Assembly (NCBI RefSeq): GCF_023065955.2
Contig: NW_026622897.1
Span: forward strand, 62,001-126,000
DNA from: Ursus arctos
Lineage: Eukaryota > Chordata > Mammalia > Carnivora > Ursidae
DNA: 64,000 nucleotides
Reading direction: 5' to 3'
Under the pieces are notes generated by a model. That model did not search any database and was not told the DNA's origin. It saw nothing but the letters and a program-made list of their open reading frames with translations. Position numbers and translations under genes: made by a program. Of this stretch, positions 25,240-37,172 are shown piece after piece. Numbering within the stretch: the stretch's first letter is position 1; every line of letters begins with the position of its first letter.

Positions 25240-26625
25240 TTATTTTATTTCATTTTATTTTATTATTTAATAAATAATGTATATATTTAGTGTGTTTAAG
25301 GTATATGACATGGTGATTTGATATACACAGTGAAATGATTACTACAATCAAGTTAATTAACTTATGCATCTACTCACATAGTTACATTTTTTTCCTTTGA
25401 GTTGAGAGTACATGAAATCTACTCTCTTAGCAAATTTCTGGTATTGATGAGGGATAGAAGCCGAAAAATGTTCACCCGTAGCCCAGAAAGCTGACCTAGA
25501 GCCTGCCTAGTTTTGGTAAGGATCAACTAAGTGGTGGTTGCTACATTCTTAAAGGTTCCCACGGATGCAGGAAACAGAGGCAAAAGAAAAAGCAAATCTC
25601 CTTACTACTTACAGCCCACTGACAAGTCCTTGAATCAGGCAGGACGACATTCCTCTAGGGACTCAGCTGCCTTGATGCTGACACTTCACTAATAACGGCA
25701 AAAGACAATCCTAGCCTGACACCCCCCCCTCCGCCAGGATCCTCAAAGTCTACTTTAGCGTATAAAGATTCCTTTGGAAACCTCCTTTATCTCTAAACCC
25801 CCCAAGATTCATGTTGGCAATTATCCCCCAAACATATGGCCCATTGATATACATCTGAAGTGTCTCATGACCAAGGTTTTATTAGAGAGTAATAAATGAC
25901 TTTCTCCCAACAATAGCTCACCCCCTCAAGGTCCTGGAAACCTTGCTTCCAAATTCCTTAGAGACTTATCGTCTCCCTAACCCCCGCCCAACTTGAAAGT
26001 ATATAATGGGCCACTCCTCATGTTCTGGTGCAGCTCTTTCTGCGCACAGGTCCTGTCCCCGTGCTTTGATAAAACCACTTTTTGCACCAAAGACATCTCA
26101 AGAATTCTTTCTTGGCCATTGGCTCCGAACCGCAACATCTCCTGCATCATGACCGCCTGTACATCTCACTGATAGTTAATATCAAACTGAGTGATAAGCA
26201 CCAGAGAACTCTTGCAAAAGTAGTTTTACAAGTAGAAATTTGAAGTAGAAATTTATGATTTAAGACTTTCTGCACGTCCCCTCCCCCTTGAGCACTCAGC
26301 ATGTAAGCAGCAGCTTCATACAGCAAAAGTGCAGCTCTTTCTGCCCACAGGTCTGTTCCCCCTGGTCCTTGAATAATCTTACTAAGTTGTACCGTAGAAG
26401 GTCTCAGGAATTCTTTCACAAGAATATCAATGCAGTGTTATTAACTATCATCATTATGCTCTCCATTAGAGGTCTAGACTTACTTGTCCCACACAACTCA
26501 GTTTTGTGACCCTGCCCACATCTCCCCCTTCCCCACCTCCTTGTCCCTCGTAATCACCATTCTACTTTCTGCTTCCGTGTATTCAACTTTGTAGCTTCCA
26601 CATGTAAGTGAGATCAGCCTACACT
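25240..26625 (-). mobile_element. L1 LINE 3' UTR/3' end, split by an LTR insertion
   Basis: The left part (25240-25444) and right part (26421-26625) are consecutive pieces of the same L1 3' region in reverse. The left has TTTGATATACACAGTGAAAT, ATGATTACTACAATCAAGTT and ACTCTCTTAGCAAATTTCTG. The right has GTGTTATTAACTATCATCAT, TAATCACCATTCTACTTTCT and CACATGTAAGTGAGATCAGC. In intact L1s of this type 'agcaaatttcaagtat' runs straight into 'acagtgttattaacta', so the 976 bases between are an insertion. Confidence 0.8.
25445..26420 (+). mobile_element. ERV1-like LTR insertion with two R/U5-like segments
   Basis: The insertion begins TGATGAGGGA and ends TTTCACA (TG...CA). It contains a TATA-like AGTATATAATGGGCCACTCC, then GTGCAGCTCTTTCTGCGCAC, a TGATAAAACCACTTTTTGCA signal region and CTCAAGAATTCTTTCTTGGC. 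These features are typical of gammaretrovirus-like (class I) LTRs. A second diverged R/U5-like segment starts at 26329 (GTGCAGCTCTTTCTGCCCAC) and ends near 26418 (GGAATTCTTTCAC). No gag, pol or env sequence is visible. The flanks GGTAT (25440-25444) and GAATAT (26422-26427) may be a worn target duplication. It may be two LTRs left from a collapsed provirus or one LTR next to another; I cannot decide. Confidence 0.65.
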
Positions 26626-26934
26626 ACTTTTTAAATAATTTATTTTCCTTTGATACAAAAAAATACCTAATTCATTCACTTTCCAGTTATTTCTCACATT
26701 CTAACCTTTAGAAATACATATGCAACTATTTAGTCTCATTGCCTCAATTAAAATAGGCAACTACTTTGAGTAGAAATCTAAAAGGAATTGTTAAGAAGAT
26801 AAAAATATGTAAAAATGTTGAGTCCGATTTTTGTATAACCATGGGAGAAACAAACAAAATGAAGTTAAACATCTCAAAGTAATGATGTTTTTGGAACAAA
26901 CAATGGTTGTTAGTGTACATCCCTTGCCATAGTA

Positions 26935-27095
26935 AAGCACGCTGGCCCTGGGGTCAGATGGAATTTGGTGTGTATTCCAGATTTGTGACTTATTGAGTGT
27001 GCGATCCTGAGTAACTTAATCTCTGAGATGAATTCATTCTCTGAGAATGGGGAATAAGAACACTGATCTTGTAGGTATGTTTGAATGAACAGGAA
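26935..27095 (+). repeat. MIR element
   Basis: CTGGGGTCAGATGGAATTTG, then TTCCAGATTTGTGACTTATT, CGATCCTGAGTAACTTAATC, and AATGGGGAATAAGAACACTG followed by CTTGTAGGTATG match the order of MIR. It is diverged. Confidence 0.7.
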
Positions 27096-27181
27096 CAATT
27101 TTTAGATGGCCCACAGCAAGATGCTTATTAGCCCTAGAATTTTTGGAAGTTGGTGATGGAATGGAAAGGAGGAGGCAGAGA

Positions 27182-27389
27182 GGGGCGCCTGGGTGGCTCG
27201 ATCAGTTGAGCATCCGACTCTTGGTTTTTGCTCCACTCATGATCTCGGTGTCCTGGGATCGAGCTTTGCGACCGGCTCCGGGCTTAGCGGGGAGTCGGCT
27301 TGGGATTCTCTCTCTCCCTGTCCTTTAGATAGCACATGCTATCTAAGTAAGTAAGTAAGTAAGTAATAAAATCTTTAAAAAATAAAAAG
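27182..27389 (+). repeat. Can-SINE
   Basis: It has head GGGGCGCCTGGGTGGCTCGA, GAGCATCCGACTCTTGGTTT, a CT body and an unusual tail: a hyphenated palindrome AGATAGCACATGCTATCT (27327-27344) followed by (AAGT)n and AATAAAATCTTT. Flanking repeats GGAGGCAGAG (27171-27180) and GGAGGCAGTG (27390-27399) differ by one base. Confidence 0.92.
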
Positions 27390-27479
27390 GGAGGCAGTGG
27401 GAAGAGACTAGGATGACACTCGGGTTTCTGGCTTAGATGCATGGATCTGAACTGAGACTTATAGTAAGGATAAAGGTTC

Positions 27480-27960
27480 AGTAATGGGAAAAGGATGTTC
27501 TAGAAAGAGGGGTTGCATGACCCAAAGGCAGAAGGTGAGCAGAAACATGACATACCCTTGGAACTCAAGGTAGTTTAATATGCCTTGAGGGTCAAGTGCA
27601 GCAGGAGAGCCAGAAATTGGGCCAGGAGGAATATGGCCTTGAAGGGTAGATGGTCCTTTGAGTTATACCACAGTGTCTGGACTTCATCCTGAGGGTGATG
27701 CAGTGACACAGAGAGCATCCACATCAGGTCTAGAGAGGAGAGGAGCAAGGGAAGGGGCAAATGACCAGGTAGGAGCTGGGGGCCAGACAAGGGTGGCCTG
27801 CATTAGGGTAGCAGGAATGGGGACTGAGGCAGGTGTCAGGAAACCCTTCCCTGCGCCCCTGGCCAGGCGGTTGATCCAGAGCCCGTGGCCCCTGCTGCCT
27901 CCTCTGCTCGGTGCTCATCACCGTGTGTTTCAGTCATTCAGGGGAATGGAAGCTACAAGA
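27480..27960 (+). repeat. Ancient interspersed repeat, diverged
   Basis: GGTTGCATGACCCAAAGGCA, CCAGGAGGAATATGGCCTTG, TCTGGACTTCATCCTGAGGG and GGTGATGCAGTGACA follow part of a common ancient mammalian repeat ('...aaaggcc...gaggcc...tttggattttattctgagtg...'). This explains the 101-codon frame at 27658-27963. The family name is uncertain. Confidence 0.5.
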
Positions 27961-27964
27961 TGAC

Positions 27965-30211
27965 AAGAACCATGTCCGAGTCCAGTCCCTCACACAATTT
28001 CTGGCACGTTCAGTACTCAAAACATAGGCGTTATTAAAAGTGTGAACACGAATGTCTCTCTTTGGCTACGTGCCTGTCCTTTCAACAGTGACCACTCGTG
28101 GGGTGATGCAGATGCCTCTAATTAATGTAACTGTTTCCTCCAGAGGAGAGAGGACCACCATCATCCTCATAAAAGTTTTGAGTGCTAATTCCCATGGGAA
28201 ACTGTATTAAACACTGACCATTGAATTAACTATCATATATTCTCTGCCCTTAGAAGCTTATATAAAAGCTATATATATTTTTTAACTGTCAAAAGTATAG
28301 TTTAGTGTCCTTTTTCCTTTGTAAAATCAAGATCAATAATTAGAGTTATTTTTAACTGAGTGGACTTTTCTAGGTGTCTGATTCCTGAATTGCCTCTTTG
28401 TTTTTATGTCAATATCTTCTAGAATTTTCTAAATATAAAAGATGATTTAATTAAATGGGCTTGGCTTCCAAAACACGGGAATGCATTTTTTTAAAAGTAT
28501 AACTGATTAGGTCCTGTTTCTAATGAGTTATACTATTCACTGTACACATAAATACTGAAGAAATGTGAAAGGCTATAATTTCAAGACATCGTATGGGCAC
28601 AAGGCTGTGGGGTCCCTTATAAGCGGTACTAACCCTGGATAAGGCCACATAAGGGTGATTTCAGTTAGTTATAATTTGTCAGGAATAAAAACTATTTCTT
28701 CTTCTTATTTTTTATTTCCTGCAATATATTTACTTTCTGCTGAAATCTGCACTTCCCCTGAAAATGCCCAGTGGGGTTTTCTGGGTTTTGCAAGGCTCTG
28801 TTGAATCACCACCTCTGAATCTTGGTTGAACATGTTTTCACCAATTTGAAAAATAATGCTTGAAATCACCACATTCAATTAAAATTGAAGCCTCTAGACA
28901 CTTAAAAGATTTATGAAGCAGTCTTTTGCTTTTTTGATCATTTTATACTCATAATGATTGAACTAAGCACGTGGTCTTATGTAACACTGAGGGAAAACAG
29001 GAATATCACAATTCACATTTTTAGGACAGAGCCCCAGTACTATTAACCTAATAGACGAGGTGCCTCCGTTAAGTGGGGTGTGTATGTGTGTGCTTGTGAT
29101 ATCTAATTATCTTCATGGACACCTTGCAGCTTTTGTGAGAACAACGGTGCGCAATTTGAAATTGATTAATTAAACAACTTCACGAAATTATTCACAAAGG
29201 GATGTGTTTTAAAATGAAGTGACTAAAGAGTTGCTCCTTTTAAGTTGTTTTTAGTGCTATGTTCAAATTACTGCCGCCCCAAATCCTTTCTGGAATGCAA
29301 CGGAGTAGAAACTGTTTTTGTCAATGTCTGACTGTATACCCATGTCTATGGCCAGATTTGTATCTATTTGACTACATTTATGTCACATGTATGTATTCTC
29401 ATGATTTTAGGCACGCTTGATGGAAAAGGTAAGTCAGAGTAATGGAGTATCGGCGCGGCTGTTAGACCCTGAGATACTGACATGGACAGGTGTCCGCCAC
29501 GTACGATCTACCAACACCATGGAGATCATAAGGCAGTAGGTGCAGTATTTATGAATATGATGTTATGAAATACTTTGGTTAAAAATTGTCTTTAAAATGC
29601 AAATAATACCTCGAGTGCTGCTGGCCTCTATATTACACGGGTAAAACATTACAGAAAGCTGCTTAGCGTGGCATTTGGCACCCATTAAACACAATAAGAG
29701 CTATTATCATTGTTTTATTATTGCTGTTGGTATTAACTCTCACATGTCGTCTGTTTTCTCTTACCCTAGAAGCCTACGGGGATGCTGGACCATTGCCTTT
29801 GCGTGGGGTGCTTTCTAGCCTGTGCATTTTAGAATAATATATATATATATATAAGATAAACACACTTAGGGGCATGAAGTCATAAGTAAATATGCCAATA
29901 AAAATTATTTCAGCCAAACACAATTTTGACAGACCAAAAAAGGTCTTATGTGTTTTGGGGAAGTCTAAGTTGACTTAAGAGTGCCTATGAAGGAATAATT
30001 TATAAAATAACCCCTCAGTCCACTTAGTATCTGGAACAGTGACAACAGTAGTGATTCTTCCCCAGCTTCACATCCTGGAGATGGAGACTGAACCACGGAC
30101 GGACACGGTTTTTCTCCTCTCAACCACTGATAAACTGAATTTCAGTGGAAACCAAGCAATAATAGGCACATCCTCTAAGGAATTCCCAGGTCCTTGAAAT
30201 ACCAGACTGGT
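27965..30211. other. Repeat-poor, AT-rich intronic sequence
   Basis: I recognise no SINE, L1 tail or gene in these 2.2 kb. A short (TA)n run lies at 29836-29853. The segment around 29130-29230 (TTGAAATTGATTAATTAAAC, then TTCACGAAATTATTCACAAA) has the look of a conserved noncoding element, but that is only an impression. Confidence 0.5.
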
Positions 30212-30418
30212 GGGGGCGCCTGGGTGGCTCAGTCGGTGGAGGGTCTGACTCTTGGTTTCGGCTCAGGTCATGACCTCAGGGTTGTGAGATCGAGCCCCAC
30301 ACTGGGCTCTGTGCTGCGCCTGGAGCCTGCTTGGGATTCTCTCTCTCTCCCTCTGCCCCTTCCCCCCACCTTGCACGCTCTCTCTCTAAATAAATAAAAT
30401 CTTTATAAATAAATAAAT
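30212..30418 (+). repeat. Can-SINE
   Basis: It has head GGGGCGCCTGGGTGGCTCAG, TCGGCTCAGGTCATGACCTC, GGGCTCTGTGCTGCGCCTGG, a CT body and an (AAAT)n tail. Short flanking repeats AAATACCAGA lie around 30197-30206 and 30418-30427. Confidence 0.93.
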
Positions 30419-30959
30419 AAATACCAGATCATGGGTCAAGACTCACTTTGTGATACAGGGGTGTACAGATCAAACACTGACAAAAGCCTCACCCTCCACG
30501 CACAGCCTAGAAAGCTCAGGAAGAGTTAGCGGGAGGGGGGACCGGCTAAGGCACAGGCAGGTATCAACCAGCAAGGGTGGAGTGACTTGAGGAAATGGGG
30601 TCCACACCCGGTACCAGCAGCGTTGGCGGAGAAAGCCCCGTCTCTGAGCGCTCTGCTGCTTCGTTAGAACAGTTCAGTGGTCTGGGTGAAAGCATCAGCA
30701 TGCACAGAGCAGGCCTCTGTCCTTTAAGGAGGTCCTCTGACCCTCACGGTGTTCTCAAAACCGTTTGTTTTAAGGCAGACTCGTCTGAAGGCAAAGTAAA
30801 AGAATGCTCTAGACGGGGCAGAATAGTCTCCTCTACGGAACTCAATAATCTCAGAACCAGGAGGAATCTCGGAAAACACCTACTTATGAAATTCTTAGGT
30901 ACCACTTACTCTGTGCCATGCACAACAGAGTTCTGCAAATGATGACTCAATCCTCCAAG

Positions 30960-31092
30960 AATCCTATGAGGTCCTTACTACTAGAGTGCCCGCGGCACAG
31001 ATGGGAAAACGGAGGACACAAGCACAGGAACCTGCCCTTGGTCCCCAGCTCCTCCAGGGCAGAGCAGGGATTTGAGCCCAGGGAGGCAGTCG
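30960..31092 (-). repeat. MIR-like relic
   Basis: CTATGAGGTCCTTACTACTA, GGCACAGATGGGAAAACGGA, CCAGGGCAGAGCAGGGATTT and GAGCCCAGG resemble MIR in reverse (attacccccattttacagatgaggaaa...gagccaggatttgaaccc). Confidence 0.6.
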
Positions 31093-32416
31093 GCTTTCCT
31101 CCGGGATGTGAGGGGCTGTGACAGGGCCGCCGGGCAACACGCAGGGCATCTGGTCTAAGACATATTTGGATTCACAGTCTTGACTCCAAGAACATCTGCT
31201 TGGTTGTACCACAGGAAGATTATTTGCCAATTATTCTTCCTGAATCCCATGAATATGATAATGAGGTAGACATAATTTGAGGCTTTTTGTGTTGAACAGA
31301 ATTTTATGGCCTGCTGTATTTTCAACCCATCCAAATACGCGGGCCCACACCAACGACTCCTCCACATCCATGCCCCGCTCCCAGGGTGGGGTTGATGGCA
31401 TGTGTTACACTTGGCTCTTCCCGTCAGGAATCAGGCTCCTTGTTGTCCTGGTTCTCGCTGCCCCTCACGTGCTTCTCACCCACCCTGTTGCAGACCACCC
31501 TCCCTGCCTCCCCTTGGCCTGCTCTAGCCACAGTGGGGCGGGAGGGCAGGAGCGGGCTCTGCAGTCAGAGACGTGGCGTGTATCCCAAGACAGAGGCAGA
31601 GTCGCATGGATACGGACCAACATCCGACGGGTCACTTGTGACGCTAAAGCACGGACAGCCCAAGTCCTGCAGCCCCTGCACACTCGGACCCCGGGCACAT
31701 TTATCCAAAGCTCAAAGCTCAACCTCAGTGCCGCTCATGGGGAGGGACTCTGGTAAGCTCATATTCAGAATTTTGTATTTTCTTTCAACAGAGCCCTTAA
31801 AATTGTATCAGCACCAGGCCCCACAAAGCCCAGATCCGCTGCTGGCTGAGCTATATTCAGTTCGGCTATTTGGAAACCAGGACTCAGACAACATGCATCT
31901 CTGTGTCCACAGGCTGCCTCCCACCACCTCTCAGGGATTCTTACTTTGGTTTATAAACTACTGAGGCCAACATGAGTTTGAGGCAGAACTTCTCTCCATA
32001 GAAGATGTTCTTCCTGGTTTGCTAGGCTCTACGAGCCAATCGGGAGGCCTCCCGTCCATCCAGGGCAGCGGCTGCTCTCGCACGAGAAGTCCCTGCAGAC
32101 GAGACATCTCCTCCCTCCCTCGCAGCTGGTGCCGCACTTGGTCCCAGCTCCTTTCAGGCTAACTTCCCCTGCGCCGCTGCCCACACTCAGGATCACGCAA
32201 GATTCAACCGCGGTTGAACACCGTGAGGGTCAGAAGAGCCGTGAGGAAGCTCTTCAAGCCGCATCACCCTGAAACAGACGCACCCATCTAGACTTACACT
32301 TCCATGATGTCAAGGAAGGCGGGGAAGTAGGCAGCCGAATAGCACGACACGCCAAAGCTCAGTAACTACACAGCCTTGACCTGGTTGAGGGAAGAGTAAA
32401 TAAAAATGATACACAG
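31093..32416. other. Unassigned intronic sequence
   Basis: I recognise no repeat or gene here. Two overlapping plus-strand frames at 31277-31756 and 31386-31964 (159 and 192 codons) and one on the minus strand cover the same bases. Their residues are low in secondary-structure character and match no family I know. Multi-frame openness in a GC-richer patch suggests chance. Confidence 0.5.
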
Positions 32417-32605
32417 GGATGCCTGGGGGCTCAGTCGGCGAAGCGTCTGCCTTCGGCTCGCGTCATGATCCCGGGGTCCTGGGATCGAGTCCCGCGTCGG
32501 GCTCCCTGCTCAGCGGGGAGTCTGCTTCTCCCTCTCTCCCCCTGCTCGTGCCTGCTCTATGTCTCACTATCTCTCCCTTAAGTAAACAAATAAAATCTTT
32601 AGAAA
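32417..32605 (+). repeat. Can-SINE
   Basis: It has head GGATGCCTGGGGGCTCAGTC, TCGGCTCGCGTCATGATCCC, a CT body and tail AAATAAAATCTTTAGAAA. Imperfect flanking repeats GATACACAG (32408-32416) and GATACACAC (32610-32618) support the ends. Confidence 0.92.
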
Positions 32606-33341
32606 CAAAGATACACACTGAGAAATCATGGTGTATTTAGCAAGGGGTGGCTCACGTCTAACACACCGTCTACACAGCAAAGTGACTCTGTGATCCAATG
32701 TGATTTTTCAGAAGTTAAAACAATGGTTTATTAGGAAATCCTGACTTCACACCAGAAACCACATAATCACTCACATACAGCTATAAAACTTATGTGGGAA
32801 AATAAACACATATAAATCATCCGGGGTGCCAGAGGCAATTAGGAAATGTAGAATAACATGTAAAAGAGGAGTTCAAAGGTTCCCAGAATGCTCCGAAGGG
32901 AGAAGTTCTGGTTAATTTATTTTTGTGGTTAACTTAGTGACTAGTCCAAGAATTTGTTCATTTTGTTTTGTGCGTTAACCTCTGTTACTTCATGGAAGAT
33001 TTTATCAACCTTTGGGCCAAGATAATTAAATCCATTTTTTTCATAACTTGGGACTGCACAGGACCATAGGGTCATTATTCCAAACAACCTCAAATATAGA
33101 CAATGTAGAAAACTGGGCTGACTCTGGGATACGACTTGTGGTTTTGTTTACATTTTTGTAAAATTAATGATAATAGACTTTTTTCCCCATTGTGGTTTAC
33201 CTGGTCTGTTAGGAGCAGAACATAGACTCATTACGAACTAATGGAGGATCCTGTTAACCAGCTTTTACTGTGGTTCGAAGTTAGGGTGGGATGAATGAAA
33301 TATTTTGCATGTAAATTAAATGACCTGCCTGGAAAAGTTTT

Positions 33342-33537
33342 TTTTTTTAAAAGATTTTATTTATTTATTTGACAGAGATAGAGGCAGCCAGCGAGAGAGG
33401 GAACACAAGCAGGGGGAGTGGGAGAGGAAGAAGCAGGCTCATAGCAGAGGAGCCTGATGCGGGGCTCGATCCCAGAACGCCGGGATCACGCCCTGAGCCG
33501 AAGGCAGACGCTTAACCGCTGTGCCACCCAGGCGCCC
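33342..33537 (-). repeat. Can-SINE, 13-bp target duplication
   Basis: It has poly-T then AAAGATTTTATTTATTTATT, body GGCAGCCAGCGAGAGAGGGA, GGGATCACGCCCTGAGCCGA and head reverse complement GTGCCACCCAGGCGCCCC. Repeats CTGGAAAAGTTTT (33329-33341) and the same at 33538-33550 are perfect. It is close in sequence to the copies at 5501 and 25027. Confidence 0.94.
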
Positions 33538-33714
33538 CTGGAAAAGTTTTAATTTAAAAAGTTGAGAGGCAGATTAATGACCATGAATGTGGAAATATCC
33601 TATAAACAATATTCCCGAGGATATAAAAGAGAGGACTTCACACTCGGTTTTACTAACTGCGAAGATTAGAATGAGGACGGTAGCAGACTGTTTCACGCCC
33701 CTGTCCTGTCTACT

Positions 33715-34465
33715 TAGACACGGTTCCCTCATCGTTCAGCGAGTGTTTGATCAGTATCTGCTCTGTGATGGGAAATGGGGATCACGTGGGAAGTGGGCAG
33801 ACAGGGCTCTTCATGGAACTGCCATGTCAGTGGGAAGACTGGCATCGAAAACGTAATTACCAGGGCTCAGCGCTCCCCGGAACGCGGGAGCGACAGACTC
33901 AGGCCATGTCTCTGGTCCGGGGTCAGGATCTCGCAGTCTTCCTCAGGAGAAAGTGAGGCTTCAGTGGAAACCGAGGGGCGAGACAGGCAGGGGGAGAGAA
34001 TGCACCGTAGAAGGAGAAAACAATCAGTGCGATGGCCTCGAAGCCGCTGTCCGTGTGCGGAGCCCGGGGAAGCCGGGGGCTGGAGGCTCAGAAAGTGGGA
34101 AGACGCTGGTGGGCCTTCAGGGCTCACGACTCAGCCTGGCTGCATCCCTGACGGTGTCCTCGCCACTGCGAGACTCCAGGAAGCCACCGACGCGTTCAGC
34201 CACGGAGCCGGTACTCCTGCGTTTTTTATAGACACCCCCTGCCGTGTGAAGACTGGGCTGGAGATGCAGGAGACCAGTCAGGGGACGACCGCAGAGTCCA
34301 GGTGCTGTGAGGACGGACGGAGAGGACAGGGCGCATGTGAGGACCCTCCCCCCAGAGGCAGAATCGTTAGGATGTGCAGACTGTCTGTCTGTGAGGGGCG
34401 AGGAAGTGGGGACGGAAGGGGTCACGCTGCTCAGCAGGCGTGTGGACTGAACCCAGGGTTACCGT
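33715..34465 (+). repeat. Probable ancient interspersed repeat, GC- and CpG-rich
   Basis: The start (GTTTGATCAGTATCTGCTCT, GTGATGGGAAATGGGGATCA) and later parts (GTGGGAAGACTGGCATCGAA, AACAATCAGTGCGATGGCCT) look like the same old family seen at 17.3, 27.5 and 61.2 kb ('tatctgctctgtgc...ggggat'). A 247-codon plus-strand frame (33775-34518) spans it, but its residues (many R, G, S and C; no family) look like a by-product of GC-rich sequence. Confidence 0.4.
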
Positions 34466-35179
34466 GGTGTCGCCCACATGCGCACACATCGGACTCGGGG
34501 GCGTCATGCAGTCACTAAGCATCACCTCCTTCAGGAAATCTATTAAGATGATGTTATCTTTTTACACTTATATATAAACGATGTATGTTCCCACGTATAT
34601 CCATTTACTTTATCCCCCCTTACGTACGTAACCGTCTCAAAACGACTATCCCAATACCGCTGTCACCCCTATCACCCCTGGAATGTGGTTCTTTGTTCTT
34701 TATTTTTATTCTTGGCATACGTGCTTTTCCTCCCCCTTCTATTTCTTGGCAGTCGGACCGTATTCCGTGTGCGCGTACGACCATATTCTACACGGTCCCC
34801 ACGAAAATCCTGCGGTCTGAGCTCTAGAAGGAACGATTCATTTAATGCCTCTGCTGAGGGTCCTCTGTTCGCTCTGGACTCAGGCGCACGTTCCCTGAAA
34901 GCTCCTTCAGACAGAGGTCTCGGGAACCGTGTCCCTGAGCCCTGGTTTGTTGTTCACACTCTGTCCGTACCCCTTGTGTTGGAAGGTGAGTCCCTGGCTG
35001 GTATTCTTTCCTGGACCCCACCTCCTGAATCAGGAAAGGCCTGACAGTAACCTGATTGTCTGTCCCTTAGGAATCACTGGCCACTTTCGCCTAGAAGCCA
35101 AATCAGCGTTTTTCTAAAGTGCGGTCATCGTACCAGAATGTAGCTTGACGCTGGTCATTCTGGGCTGGTGGTCTCAGGG

Positions 35180-35700
35180 ACTCACTGTGCTCTCAACATG
35201 TAATTTCAAACACACTCCAATGGCTTTCTTGACTTACTGTTGTGCGTGCCTCCTTTCTGCTCCCTGGACCCATTTTTAATTCTTCCAGAGACCTCGACTA
35301 TGGTCATGTTGAATTGCCTGTCCTGTTTGTGTGACTCTGAATCACTTCCTCTCTCTCTCATATTCGGTGTATCGCCCTATTCCAACTCTTGCGTCCTCTG
35401 AAGCATGCTCTGTTGTGTTTATTTCTTGGGCTACATTTGTTTTATTTCTGAAACCTCAGTTTTATCACCTCCTTTCTGAATTTCTCTCATTCTGTTGAAT
35501 ATCTTTCTTCCCCATCCTGTATCATATTTTTGTTCTTCAGTTTGTTTTGAAAAAAAGGCCATGTGGTACTATTCTGTTGTCTGTTTTACCTGAATTTATT
35601 TTCTCTGAACTTCTAGAAGGAAACAGAGTTCGGGGAAAGTTTCCTAATGTCACAGAGCTCCCTCTTCTGCTGTTTTTGAACAGCAGCTTGCTTCCCGAGA
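35180..35700 (-). repeat. Possible very old minus-strand LINE sequence
   Basis: T-rich text such as TTTATTTCTGAAACCTCAGT, CTGAATTTCTCTCATTCTGT and TCATATTTTTGTTCTTCAGT resembles antisense 5' parts of old L1 elements. Divergence is high and I see no ends. Bases 34470-35180 and 35700-36310 show nothing I can assign. Confidence 0.35.
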
Positions 35701-36314
35701 TTTCCGAGCCCTGTGCCCCTCGCACACTGGGCGGGCTGAGTGCTCCCCCACAGAGGTCTGCATCCCAGTCCCTGGAAACTCTGCCCAGGTATGTTATGCA
35801 GCAAAATGCACTCTGCAGACATAAGAACGTTTATCAACCATAAAACAAAACACAGGGAGATTATCTAAACCCAATCTAGTCACATGAGCCCATAAAAGCA
35901 GAGGACATTCTCCAGCTGGAGGAAGGAGATGAGGTAGAAGCAGAGAGGACAGAGACAGGAGATGTGAGCAGGACTCAGCCCACACGAGGAGATGAAGAGG
36001 GCCACACGCCAGGGAAGGTCTGCGGGCTCTAGCCTGCAGGTAGAGAGCGAGCTGCGGAACAGATGCTGGGAGATGGGACCCTCGGTCCTACAGCCACAAG
36101 CACAGAGCCCTGCCACGACCTGAATGGACAGGGAAGGGCATCCTTCCTGGAATCTTCCAGTAAGAGCCCAGACGGCTGAAACCCTAGTGTCAGACTCGGG
36201 ACAGAGAACCGGCCGAGAGCATCCAGAAACTGTGAGATAGTACATGTCTTGTACGTTCCTAAATCTGTGGCAACGTTTCACAGTAATGAAAAGAAACACA
36301 CCCACTTCCTTCTC

Positions 36315-36830
36315 AAAGACTTTATGAGAGCAGTTTTAGGGTTCACAGAAATGTTGAGCAGAAGGTATAGAGATTTCCCGTGGGTCCCCTGCCCCGCTCA
36401 CCTGCGGCCTCCTCTGCTATCGACACCCTCCACCCGAGGGGGCCTTTCGTAGAAAAGGTGACCCCCGACCAACACATCAGTAACCCCCAGAGACCCCAGG
36501 TCACATGAGAGTTCAGTCCTGCTGTGGCTCGTCTTAGGAGTTTGGACGAGCGTGTAATGACAGCCCTCCATCACGACATAGATGCACAGAACAGCTTCGC
36601 CGCCCAAGGGAGCCGCTGCGCTCCGTGCATCCCTCCCTCCCTCTACCCTCCGGCAACCACTGATCTTTCACTGTCTCCATCGTCCTGGCTTTTCCAGGAC
36701 GTCCTGTAGCTACAGCGGACGGAGTGGGGGCTTTTCAGATCGGCGTCTCTGACTCGTGATACGCAGCGGCTCGCCCGCTCCCTGTGAGCTGCTTTCTCTC
36801 TTCTCTGTCCTGTTTACCACGTTCGGGTTT
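36315..36830 (-). mobile_element. L1 LINE 3' end, old
   Basis: In reverse orientation the text AGAGCAGTTTTAGGGTTCAC, AATGTTGAGCAGAAGGTATA, GAGATTTCCCGTGGGTCCCC, GTTTGGACGAGCGTGTAATG, CCGGCAACCACTGATCTTTC and GGCTTTTCCAGGACGTCCTG follows the standard order of an L1 3' UTR. It has gained many CpG-like changes. The 5' limit may extend to about 37,140. Confidence 0.8.
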
Positions 36831-37172
36831 ACCTGCACTCTTCATCCTGAGGTTTCACAGGGTCTAGACTGCTCTGGCGTTTAGAGCTCCTGTAAGCCCC
36901 CGCGCGGGGCTGGAGCGAGCAAGCCCGCCCCAGGCTCAGCCACCAGCCGTGAGCGCCTGCGCTGCTGGGCCCTTCGGCAGCCACGCAGAGGGTCCCCCTC
37001 CTGTCCGCAGGCTGGACACTGGCTCCAAGCCGTGGCTGCAGCTGGCTGATCCATCGGCCGCCGTTTCCGTCCTTCGTGCAGATGGTTTATCACCAGTTCT
37101 ACTGTGAATGTGGTTCATCAGTTTTTGGTTATTTATACGTGGGAATCGGAAGACATTTAAAAGGACGCTTCT

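Noticed and set aside
31277..31964. Overlapping 159- and 192-codon plus-strand frames
   Set aside because: Several frames on both strands are open across the same GC-richer bases, and none shows domain-like residues.
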